From Mesorhizobium sp. (GTDB lineage: Bacteria > Pseudomonadota > Alphaproteobacteria > Rhizobiales > Rhizobiaceae): a stretch of DNA of 64,000 nt. Positions within the stretch are counted from its first letter, which is position 1. Every line of letters begins with the position of its first letter. The stretch is from positions 310,001-374,000 of the forward strand of contig SAJS01000002.1 in assembly GCA_004017535.1 (NCBI GenBank), given 5' to 3'. Below the pieces are notes generated by a model that was given only the letters and a program-made list of their open reading frames with translations, did not search any database and was not told where the DNA came from. The translations under genes and the position numbers were made by a program. This document shows positions 57,505 through 64,000 of this stretch, piece by piece.

Positions 57505-58150
57505 GATAGCTCTCCCAGGCATCGATCGAGACGCTGAGCGTCGGATCGGCGCCCTCGCCCCAGATTTCGGCCCCGTCGAACACCACGGTATAAACCCATT
57601 GCGGGTTCTCGCCCTTGCCATGCGCATTGCTGTCCGGAAAGACGAAACCGCCGCGAACGGCCTCGATCCTCCCGGTCTTGTCGCGCGCGTAGCGCGGCAG
57701 GCGCGTATGTCCGGTCGGGTTGAAATTCTTCGTCCGCACCCGGTCGCCCGCGCGAAAGCGCGCCGGGGTATTAACCGGCCGATCGCACGGCCCGCCCTTG
57801 GCGAGCATTGCTGGGACGTCCGCCGCCTTCAACACCCTTTTCGGCGTCGCGGCCGCATCGAGCGCCTTGCCGGCGGCAAGGTCGCGCTCCGTGATGAAGC
57901 CATGGCGCTTCAGCAGCGTTTCCAGCGCCTTGATCCAGATCTGGTAGTAGCTCGACGAATAGTAATCGGCAGGATGCAGCGATTCCCTCGCATGCCGGCT
58001 TTCGTCGATGTTCCAGGCACCCATGGAGCCGGCGGTGAGCGTAACGCCCAGCGCCCGCCGCTCCCAGGCGGCGTGGAAATAAGGCTCGTCCTTCTCGGGC
58101 GCGACCGGTCCGAAGCCCATCTGTCCTCCGAGATCCTGCGGCCCGTTCAT
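57491..58150 (-). CDS. nthB: Nitrile hydratase beta subunit
   Basis: A 219-residue beta subunit. The start [16 protein letters not shown] and the middle [13 protein letters not shown] are diagnostic, as is the C-terminal barrel [23 protein letters not shown], including arginines that contact the active-site cysteines of the alpha subunit. It pairs with the alpha subunit to hydrate nitriles to amides. The ATG overlaps the nthA stop by 4 bases. Confidence 0.95.
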   Translation of the reverse strand: MNGPQDLGGQMGFGPVAPEKDEPYFHAAWERRALGVTLTAGSMGAWNIDESRHARESLHPADYYSSSYYQIWIKALETLLKRHGFITERDLAAGKALDAAATPKRVLKAADVPAMLAKGGPCDRPVNTPARFRAGDRVRTKNFNPTGHTRLPRYARDKTGRIEAVRGGFVFPDSNAHGKGENPQWVYTVVFDGAEIWGEGADPTLSVSIDAWESYLEPA

Positions 58151-58764
58151 GCCGGCTCCCCTTCCGGCTCTTTGGCAAGCGCCGTGCCGATCATCGCGTC
58201 GCGGCTGACCAGCTCGGCGAGCTGCTCCTCACTCCAGCCTTCCGTTCCGCGGGGTCGCATCGGCACCACGAGATAGCGAAGCTCGGCGGTCGAATCCCAC
58301 ACGCGGATCTTCTTGTCCTTGGGCAGCGTCAGCCCGAATTCCTCGAGCACGCCGCGCGGATCGATCACCGCCCGCGAGCGGTAGGGCGGCGCCTTGTACC
58401 AGACCGGCGGCAGGCCGAGCACCGACCACGGATAGCAGGAGCAGAGCGTGCAGACGACGAGGTTGTGCGTCTCCTCGGTGTTGAAGACGGCCTGCATATG
58501 CTCGCCTTGCCGGCCGGTATAGGAGAGCGATCCGATCGCCGCCGTCGCGTCCCGCTTCAGCCACTCGGCATAAGCCGGATCGCTCCAGGCCTTGGCCACC
58601 ACCCTGGCGCCGTTGCGCGGGCCGATCTTCGTCTCGTAGGTATCGACGATGACGTCGATGGCCGCCGGATCGATCAGGCCTTTCTGGGTCAGGATCGTCT
58701 CCAGCGCGCGCACGCGCGCCGCGAACGGGTCGAGCTCGTTGTCGTGGTCATGATCATGAGTCAT
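58147..58764 (-). CDS. nthA: Nitrile hydratase alpha subunit, cobalt type
   Basis: A 205-residue catalytic subunit. The metal-binding motif VCTLCSC is at about residues 104-110 (C105, C108, C110). Threonine at the second position marks the cobalt class, whereas iron enzymes have VCSLCSC. The two flanking cysteines become sulfinic and sulfenic acids in mature enzymes. The N-terminus has alternating His and Asp (THDHDHD). The beta and accessory genes follow, making the normal alpha-beta-activator cobalt operon. Confidence 0.95.
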   Translation of the reverse strand: MTHDHDHDNELDPFAARVRALETILTQKGLIDPAAIDVIVDTYETKIGPRNGARVVAKAWSDPAYAEWLKRDATAAIGSLSYTGRQGEHMQAVFNTEETHNLVVCTLCSCYPWSVLGLPPVWYKAPPYRSRAVIDPRGVLEEFGLTLPKDKKIRVWDSTAELRYLVVPMRPRGTEGWSEEQLAELVSRDAMIGTALAKEPEGEPA

Positions 58765-58865
58765 GCCCCGAGACTAGGATCGGCTGCCGTTGGCCGCAAG
58801 CGCGACGCCTTGGGCCAGTGGAACTGGAGCGAAACTGAAGCTTCGCTCCAGGTTTGTCTTCTGAG

Positions 58866-58908
58866 GCATGATCCTGTCCGAAAAGTCTGCAGCTTTTCGG
58901 GATCATGC
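58866..58908. repeat. Palindromic repeat after the RND operon
   Basis: GCATGATCC at the left and GGATCATGC at the right form a perfect 9-base stem. Inside it CCGAAAAG and CTTTTCGG pair too, with a TGT bulge on the left. It lies 3 bases after the RND permease stop and could act as its transcript end. Similar GATCATGC/CTTTTCGG palindromes are familiar to me as repeats in rhizobial genomes. Confidence 0.7.
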
Positions 58909-58911
58909 TTC

Positions 58912-61900
58912 CTACTCGGCCGCCACCTTCTTCGGCTCGGACTCGCCGTCGAACAGCGAGCCCTGCTCGCCGCTCTCCACCACATGCAGCGCCGGCTGAT
59001 TCCTTCTCGACGAGAAGCTGAGCAGCCAGGCCGAGAAATTCTCGAAATAGACGTAGATCACCGGTGTCACGAACAGCGTCAGCGCCTGCGAGGCGAGCAG
59101 GCCGCCGACCACCGCGACGCCGAGCGGCTGGCGCAATTCGGCGCTGGCGCCGGTGCCGAGCGCGATCGGGAATGTGCCCATCAGCGCGGCCAGCGTCGTC
59201 ATCATGATCGGCCGGAAACGCATCAGGCAGGCCTTGTGGATGGACTCCTTCGCCGACATGCCCTGTCGCCTGAGCTCCAGCGCGACGTCGACCATCATGA
59301 TGCCGTTCTTCTTGACGATGCCGATCAGCATCAGGATGCCGATCACCGCGATGACCGAAAGGTCCATGCCGGCGAAGCGCAAAGCCACCACCGCGCCAAG
59401 CACCGCCGACGGCAGGCCGGTGAGGATGGTGAGCGGATGGATGAAGCTCTCATAGAGCATGCCGAGCACGATATAGATTGTGAGGATCGCGCCGCCGATC
59501 AGCAAGCCCTGATTGGCCAGCGAATCCTGGAAGGTCTTGGCGGTGCCCGCGAAGCTCGTCGAGATCGCCGTCGGCATGCCGATCTGTTCCTTGAGCTGGT
59601 CGATGCGGGTCACCGTATCGCCGAGCGACACGCCCTGCGGCAGATTGTAGGAGATCGTCACCGCCGGCAGCTGTCCGAGCTGGTTGATCGTCAGGGCGCC
59701 GGCCGTGCGGTCGACGCGGGCGAAGGCGCCCAGCGGCACCAGGGTGCCGCTCGACGTCCGCATCTGGATGGCCAGCATGTGTTCCGGCGACCATTCGATC
59801 TTGGGGTCGAGCTCGGTGATGACCTCATAGCTGTCGGCCGAACCGAAGATCGTCGAGACCTGGTCGGTGCCGAAGCCGCCATAAAGCGCGGAGCGCAGCG
59901 TGTCGGTATCGATGCCGAGCTGGGCGGCCTTGTCGCGGTCGATCACCAGCGATGCCTGCAAGGCATTGTTCTGCAGGTCGCTGGTGACGTCGGTGAACAT
60001 CGTGTGGTCCGCGACCATCGCATCGTTCAGCTTCTGTGCCCAGACGTCGGTCTGCTTGGTATCGAGCCCCTGAACCACAAGTTGGTAGGCGCTGGCGGAC
60101 GACCGCGAGCCAAGCCGCAGGTTCTGCACCGGCTGCATATAGGTCTCGATGCCCGCCACGCCGGCCAGCTGGCGTCTCAGATCCGCAAGCACCTTCTCGA
60201 TATTGGGGCGCTGGTCCTTGCCCTTGAGCTGGACGAAAAGCTGCCCCTGGTTGAGCGCGTTGTTGCCGCTGCCGGCCGACCAGGCCACATGGTCGACATA
60301 GGGCGACTTCGAGAACACGCTGGCCACCTGCCCTTGCAGCTTTGCCATGGCGTCGAACGAGATGTCCTGGCGCGCCATGGTGGTGACCGATATCTGGCCG
60401 ATATCCTCCTGCGGGAAGAAGCCCTTCGGCGAAACCTGGATCACCCACACCGACGCCGCGGCAGTGGTGATGAAGACCAGGAAGATCAGGAAGGTGTGGC
60501 GCAGGCAGAAGCTCAAGAGCCAGTCATAGGCACGGGTGACGATGTCATGCCTGCCGGCGCTATGGGCCTCGCGATCCGCCTTCGTCACCGACAACAGCCG
60601 CGAGCAAAGCATCGGCGTCAGCGTCAGCGAGACGAACATCGAGGCCAGGATGGCGACGGTCACCACGACGGCGAATTCGTTGAAGATGCGGCCGATGACG
60701 CCGCCCATCAGAAGCACCGGAATGAACACCGCCACCAGCGAGATCGAGATCGAGATGATGGTGAAGCCGATCTCGCGCGAGCCCTTCAGCGAGGCGTCGA
60801 AGGCCGACAGCCCATCCTCTTCCATGTGGCGAAAGATGTTTTCCAGCATGACGATGGCGTCGTCGACGACGAGGCCGACGGCCAAAGTCAGTCCCATCAG
60901 CGAGATGTTGTCGATGGAAAAGCCGAACAGGAACATCGCGCCAAGTGTGGCGATCAGCGAGATCGGCACCGCCACCGCCGGGATGATCGTCGCCGTCACC
61001 CTGCGCAGGAACACGAAGATCACCATTACCACGAGCGCGATGGTCAACAGCAGCGTGAACTGAACGTCGTCGACGGCCTGGCGGATCGAGGTCGAGCGGT
61101 CGTTGAGCAGCTTGATCTGCGCGGCGGCCGGCATCTGGTCCTGGAACGACGGCAGCATCGCCTTGACCTTGTCGACGACATCGACGGTGTTGGCATCGGG
61201 CTGGCGCTGGACGGCCATGATGATCGCGCGGGTGCCGTCATACCAGCTCGCCGTCGTGGTGGTCTGCACGGAATCGACGACGCGGGTCACCTCGCCCAGC
61301 CGCACCGGACGGCCGTTCTTCGTGGCGATGATGAGGTTGGAGAAACCGGCGGCATTGGTCAGCTGCGTGTTGGCGGTGATTGTCAACTGCTGCTTGTTGT
61401 TCTGCAGCACGCCGAGCGGCGTGTTGCTGTTGGCCGAGGCGATCGCCGCCTGCAGCTGATCGATCGAGATGCCGCGCGCGGCAAGCGCGGACGGATCGAT
61501 CTGGACGCGCACCGCGTATTTCTGCTGGCCGAAGATCGAAACCTGGGCCACGCCGTCGATGGTCGACAGCGAAGGCGAGATGACATTTTCCGCGAAGGCG
61601 TCGAGATCGGTCAGCGGAACCGTGTCGCTGACCAGCGACATCAGAAGGATCGGCGCGTCGGCCGGATTGACCTTGCGATAGCTCGGCGGCGAGGTCATTT
61701 CCGGCGGCAGCGATTTTTGCGTTCGCGCGATCGCCGCCTGCACGTCGGCGGCGGCGGCATCGATGTCGCGGTTCAGCACGAACTGGATGGCGATCGAGGT
61801 CTGGCCGAGCGAATTTGTGGTCGAGATCGAATCGATGCCGGCGATCGTCGCGAATTGCTTGATCAGGGGCGTCGCCACCGATGTCGCCATCGTCTCCGGC

Positions 61901-62061
61901 GATGCGCCGGGCAGGCTGGCCGAAACATTGACCACCGGAAATTCGGCGCTGGGCAGCGCCGCCACCGGCAGGAACTTATAGGCAAAGATACCGCCCAGAA
62001 TGAGGGCGAACGACATCAGCAGCGTGGCGACGGGCCTGCGAATGCAGAATTCGGAGATCAT
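58912..62061 (-). CDS. RND multidrug efflux permease (HAE1/AcrB type)
   Basis: A 1049-residue inner-membrane proton-driven pump. The layout is normal: N-terminal helix (MISEFCIRRPVATLLMSFAL), first large periplasmic loop, helices including VGLVVDDAIVMLENIFRHME with the paired aspartates needed for proton transfer, then a second loop and the last helices ending before a short cytoplasmic tail. It overlaps the adaptor gene by 4 bases (ATGA). No outer-membrane channel gene is next to it. Substrate cannot be predicted. Confidence 0.95.
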   Translation of the reverse strand: MISEFCIRRPVATLLMSFALILGGIFAYKFLPVAALPSAEFPVVNVSASLPGASPETMATSVATPLIKQFATIAGIDSISTTNSLGQTSIAIQFVLNRDIDAAAADVQAAIARTQKSLPPEMTSPPSYRKVNPADAPILLMSLVSDTVPLTDLDAFAENVISPSLSTIDGVAQVSIFGQQKYAVRVQIDPSALAARGISIDQLQAAIASANSNTPLGVLQNNKQQLTITANTQLTNAAGFSNLIIATKNGRPVRLGEVTRVVDSVQTTTTASWYDGTRAIIMAVQRQPDANTVDVVDKVKAMLPSFQDQMPAAAQIKLLNDRSTSIRQAVDDVQFTLLLTIALVVMVIFVFLRRVTATIIPAVAVPISLIATLGAMFLFGFSIDNISLMGLTLAVGLVVDDAIVMLENIFRHMEEDGLSAFDASLKGSREIGFTIISISISLVAVFIPVLLMGGVIGRIFNEFAVVVTVAILASMFVSLTLTPMLCSRLLSVTKADREAHSAGRHDIVTRAYDWLLSFCLRHTFLIFLVFITTAAASVWVIQVSPKGFFPQEDIGQISVTTMARQDISFDAMAKLQGQVASVFSKSPYVDHVAWSAGSGNNALNQGQLFVQLKGKDQRPNIEKVLADLRRQLAGVAGIETYMQPVQNLRLGSRSSASAYQLVVQGLDTKQTDVWAQKLNDAMVADHTMFTDVTSDLQNNALQASLVIDRDKAAQLGIDTDTLRSALYGGFGTDQVSTIFGSADSYEVITELDPKIEWSPEHMLAIQMRTSSGTLVPLGAFARVDRTAGALTINQLGQLPAVTISYNLPQGVSLGDTVTRIDQLKEQIGMPTAISTSFAGTAKTFQDSLANQGLLIGGAILTIYIVLGMLYESFIHPLTILTGLPSAVLGAVVALRFAGMDLSVIAVIGILMLIGIVKKNGIMMVDVALELRRQGMSAKESIHKACLMRFRPIMMTTLAALMGTFPIALGTGASAELRQPLGVAVVGGLLASQALTLFVTPVIYVYFENFSAWLLSFSSRRNQPALHVVESGEQGSLFDGESEPKKVAAE

Positions 62062-63350
62062 TGGGCAGCCCCGCCCGCCCTGTCGGCCTCAGCGACTTTC
62101 GGTGACGCCTGGTCGCCGGATCCGGCCGCCTTGCCTTCATGCACCGCCGCGCCGTCTTTCAACCGTGTCTGGCCCTCCACGACGACCTTCTCGCCGCTCT
62201 TGAGGCCGTCGCTGATGGCGCTGTTCTGCCCCTCCGTCAGCGCCACCCGCACCGGCCGCATCTCCACCGTGTTGTCCGGCTTGACCACATAGACGAAGGG
62301 GCCCTTCTGGCTGGGCTGCACCGCGACCGTCGGAACCGAGGTCATCTGCGGCATCGTGCCGGCTTCGAGCACCACATTCACATATTGCCCCGGCCACAGC
62401 GAAAGATCCGGATTCGGTATGCTCGCCCGCGTGGCGATGGTGCCGGAAGCGGTATCGACGCTGGAATCGACGAAGTCGAGCGTGCCCTTGCCGATGGCCG
62501 TGGGGTCGCCGTCCTTGATGAGCGTCACGTTGCCTTGCTGCGGATCGGCGAGCGCCTTGTGCAAAAGGGCGAGATTGCTTTCCGGCAGCGTGAAATTCAC
62601 CTGCAGCGGGTCCATCTGCGTGATGGTGACAAGCGGCGTCGAACTGCTTGAGTTGCCATTGCTGGTGGTGACGAGATCGCCGACCGAGACGTTGACGGCG
62701 CCCAGCCTGCCTGAGATCGGCGCGGTGATGGTCGCGTAGCTCAATTGTACGGTGTCGGCGTCGATCGTCGCCTTGTCGGCATCGATGGTCGCGGCCGCGG
62801 CTTTCTGCGCCGCCAGCGCCTGATCGTAGGTCTGCTGCGTGCCGGCCTGCTTGGCGACAAGATCCTTGGCGCGCTGCAGGTCGGCCTGGGCGCTCACCAG
62901 CATCGCCTGGTCCTTGGCGAGCGTCGCCTGATCCTTGGCGAGCTGCGCCTTCAGCGCGCGATCATCGAGCGAAATGAGCAGATCGCCGGCCTTGACCATC
63001 TGGCCGTCCTTGACCGCGATCGACACGATCTGGCTGGAAACACGGGCATTGATGTTGACCACCTCCGGTGACGAGACGAAGCCGATGGCGTAGCGCCGGA
63101 TCGGGAAATCGGCGGTGGTCGCGACGGCGGAGACGATCGAGGCCGAACGCGGGCCGCCGCCTTTCGCGTTGCCGCCTTTCGCATTGTCCGAGGCGCCGGC
63201 CGCCCTCTCGCCGCTCGCCGTCTTGTCCGAGGCCGCTTGCTTGCCCGAAATCAGCTGCTGGACCCTCAGCAGCGTTGTCGGGGAATAGTAGAGCCCGGCA
63301 CCTGCCAGGCAGGCGACCGCCACAACTGCAAAGGCGATTTTTCCGCGCAT
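62058..63350 (-). CDS. RND efflux periplasmic adaptor subunit
   Basis: A 430-residue membrane fusion protein. The signal-anchor is AFAVVAVACLAGAGLYYS. A Gly/Asn/Lys-rich spacer follows, then the lipoyl half INARVSSQIVSIAVKDGQMV, a coiled-coil hairpin (repeated AKDQATLAKDQAML), the second lipoyl half ATITAPISGRLGAVNVSVG and beta-barrel domains. I start at MRGKIAFAVV; a start 8 codons upstream is possible. Cotranscribed with and translationally coupled to the permease. Confidence 0.93.
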   Translation of the reverse strand: MRGKIAFAVVAVACLAGAGLYYSPTTLLRVQQLISGKQAASDKTASGERAAGASDNAKGGNAKGGGPRSASIVSAVATTADFPIRRYAIGFVSSPEVVNINARVSSQIVSIAVKDGQMVKAGDLLISLDDRALKAQLAKDQATLAKDQAMLVSAQADLQRAKDLVAKQAGTQQTYDQALAAQKAAAATIDADKATIDADTVQLSYATITAPISGRLGAVNVSVGDLVTTSNGNSSSSTPLVTITQMDPLQVNFTLPESNLALLHKALADPQQGNVTLIKDGDPTAIGKGTLDFVDSSVDTASGTIATRASIPNPDLSLWPGQYVNVVLEAGTMPQMTSVPTVAVQPSQKGPFVYVVKPDNTVEMRPVRVALTEGQNSAISDGLKSGEKVVVEGQTRLKDGAAVHEGKAAGSGDQASPKVAEADRAGGAAQ

Positions 63351-63491
63351 CGACAATAGCCCTCTACCCGACACGCCGATCCCGGTGGTCCATTCTAACG
63401 CTATTCACGGCCCCGCGCCGCGATTTTCGTGGAGTAGATAGGACACGGCTTTGGCGGAAAAGGGCCAAAACGCGGCATTACGAAGATTTAA

Positions 63492-63504
63492 TGTGCACTG
63501 CACA
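63492..63504. promoter_or_regulatory. Perfect short palindrome upstream of the RND operon
   Basis: TGTGCA-C-TGCACA is a perfect 6-base inverted repeat around one base, about 140 bases before the adaptor start. It could be a repressor site for the efflux genes, but no regulator gene is adjacent, and a 13-base palindrome may occur by chance. Confidence 0.35.
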
Positions 63505-63563
63505 AAAGCTGGGTAGCCGGCTAACGTACCGCAGCCGGACCGCTCACCTGTCCAAAAATCAGC

Positions 63564-64000
63564 TCAGCGGAGCATCGGCCACAGCGTTGCCGCCAGCAAC
63601 ACACCCATGGCGATATTGAACCATTTCAGCCGCACCGGGTCCGACAGGAAGCCGCGCAGCGCCGTGCCGAAGCCCGCCCAGACTGACACGCTGGGCAGGT
63701 TGACGATGGTGAAGGCGATCGAGATTAGCGCCACGGAGACGAACGGGTGATCGGCATTGCTGTAGACGGCCATGGCGGTGATCGCCATCACCCACGCCTT
63801 GGGATTGACCCATTGGAAGGCAGCGGCGTCGATGAAGCGCATTGGCCGCCCCTCCGCCCCTTTTCCATCACTGATCGAGCGCGACATGGCGATCTTCCAA
63901 GCGAGGTAGAGCAGATAGGCGGCGCCCGCGATCTTCAGCGCCGTATGCAGCGCCGGAAACGCCGTCAGCACTGCGCCGAGCCCGAAGCCGACGGCCAAAA
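63564..64000 (-). CDS. LysE/RhtB family amino-acid exporter (3' part, cut by window edge)
   Basis: At least 145 C-terminal residues of a small polytopic exporter. AALHTALKIAGAAYLLYLAWKI-like helices, then FQWVNPKAWVMAITAM with the conserved NPK of the LysE family, and the final helix WFNIAMGVLLAATLWPML are recognisable. The N-terminal part, with the usual G-x-x-x-G-P region, lies beyond the window. LysE proteins export amino acids or small metabolites; the substrate is not deducible. Confidence 0.9.
   Translation of the reverse strand, partial: LAVGFGLGAVLTAFPALHTALKIAGAAYLLYLAWKIAMSRSISDGKGAEGRPMRFIDAAAFQWVNPKAWVMAITAMAVYSNADHPFVSVALISIAFTIVNLPSVSVWAGFGTALRGFLSDPVRLKWFNIAMGVLLAATLWPMLR

Noticed and set aside
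58465-62292. A 1275-codon open frame on the plus strand
   Set aside because: It runs antisense across the RND permease and the nitrile hydratase alpha gene. Its translation is a string of His, Arg and Asp typical of the complement of GC-rich genes.

Overview
The window is about 64 kb of GC-rich chromosome from an alphaproteobacterium of the order Hyphomicrobiales. It looks most like Mesorhizobium or a close relative. The clues are a 14-gene nuo operon whose NuoE carries a long Ala/Pro-rich tail ending in a helix-hairpin-helix domain, a BA14K-family protein, an aerobic (early-ring-contraction) cobalamin cluster headed by a metal-binding DUF1636 protein and CobW, and several short palindromic repeats of a kind I associate with Mesorhizobium intergenic regions. 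The genus is inferred from gene content, since no database search was possible.

Layout. (1) 1-17.4 kb, all on the minus strand: the respiratory complex I operon nuoA-N. An extra HhH-domain gene sits between nuoF and nuoG, birA follows nuoN, and the start of an RNase J gene runs off the left edge. A 123-base palindromic repeat sits inside the operon between nuoI and nuoJ. (2) 17.7-18.9 kb: an AlkX/YcaQ-type DNA glycosylase. (3) 18.9-34.9 kb: a long B12 operon, consisting of a promoter, a cobalamin riboswitch, then DUF1636-cobW-cobN-cobG-cobH-cobI-cobJ-(cobK reversed)-cobL-cobE-cobM-cobA-cobB-cobS(V)-cobT(U). Most neighbours overlap by 4 bases. The cluster covers most steps from uroporphyrinogen III to the lower-ligand steps. 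CobS/CobT chelatase subunits, cobO, cobP, cobQ, cobC, cobD and cobF are absent here and would have to be elsewhere. cobN and cobG each carry an in-frame palindromic element of one family, read in the same frame in both genes. This resembles the Rickettsia palindromic elements and is the most unusual thing in the window. (4) 35.0-35.7 kb: an AT-rich orphan gene beside tRNA-Lys(CTT). (5) 35.8-42.3 kb: a PhzF-like enzyme, a MacA/MacB-type ABC exporter, a small membrane protein, a NUDIX-like protein and an endonuclease/exonuclease/phosphatase-family protein. (6) 42.4-50.2 kb: a BA14K protein, two convergent overlapping PilZ proteins, ilvC, a TetR regulator, a MarR regulator facing a Rieske-GST pair across three operator-like palindromes, a FAD monooxygenase, and a divergent HxlR regulator/ytfG-like pair. 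(7) 50.2-54.5 kb: an epimerase gene remnant and two tandem kup potassium transporters that share a nearly identical 3' tract. (8) 54.6-57.0 kb: pdxJ, a SpoIIAA-like protein and a RecD-like helicase. (9) 57.1-58.8 kb: a cobalt-type nitrile hydratase operon. (10) 58.9-63.4 kb: an RND efflux pump and its adaptor. (11) The right edge cuts a LysE-family exporter.

How the parts work together. The nuo block builds one complete proton-pumping NADH dehydrogenase. The cob block is controlled at its head by the vitamin it makes. Nitrile hydratase of the VCTLCSC type also needs cobalt, so the window has two cobalt-using systems, though nothing links their regulation. The remaining genes form small self-contained regulator-target units.
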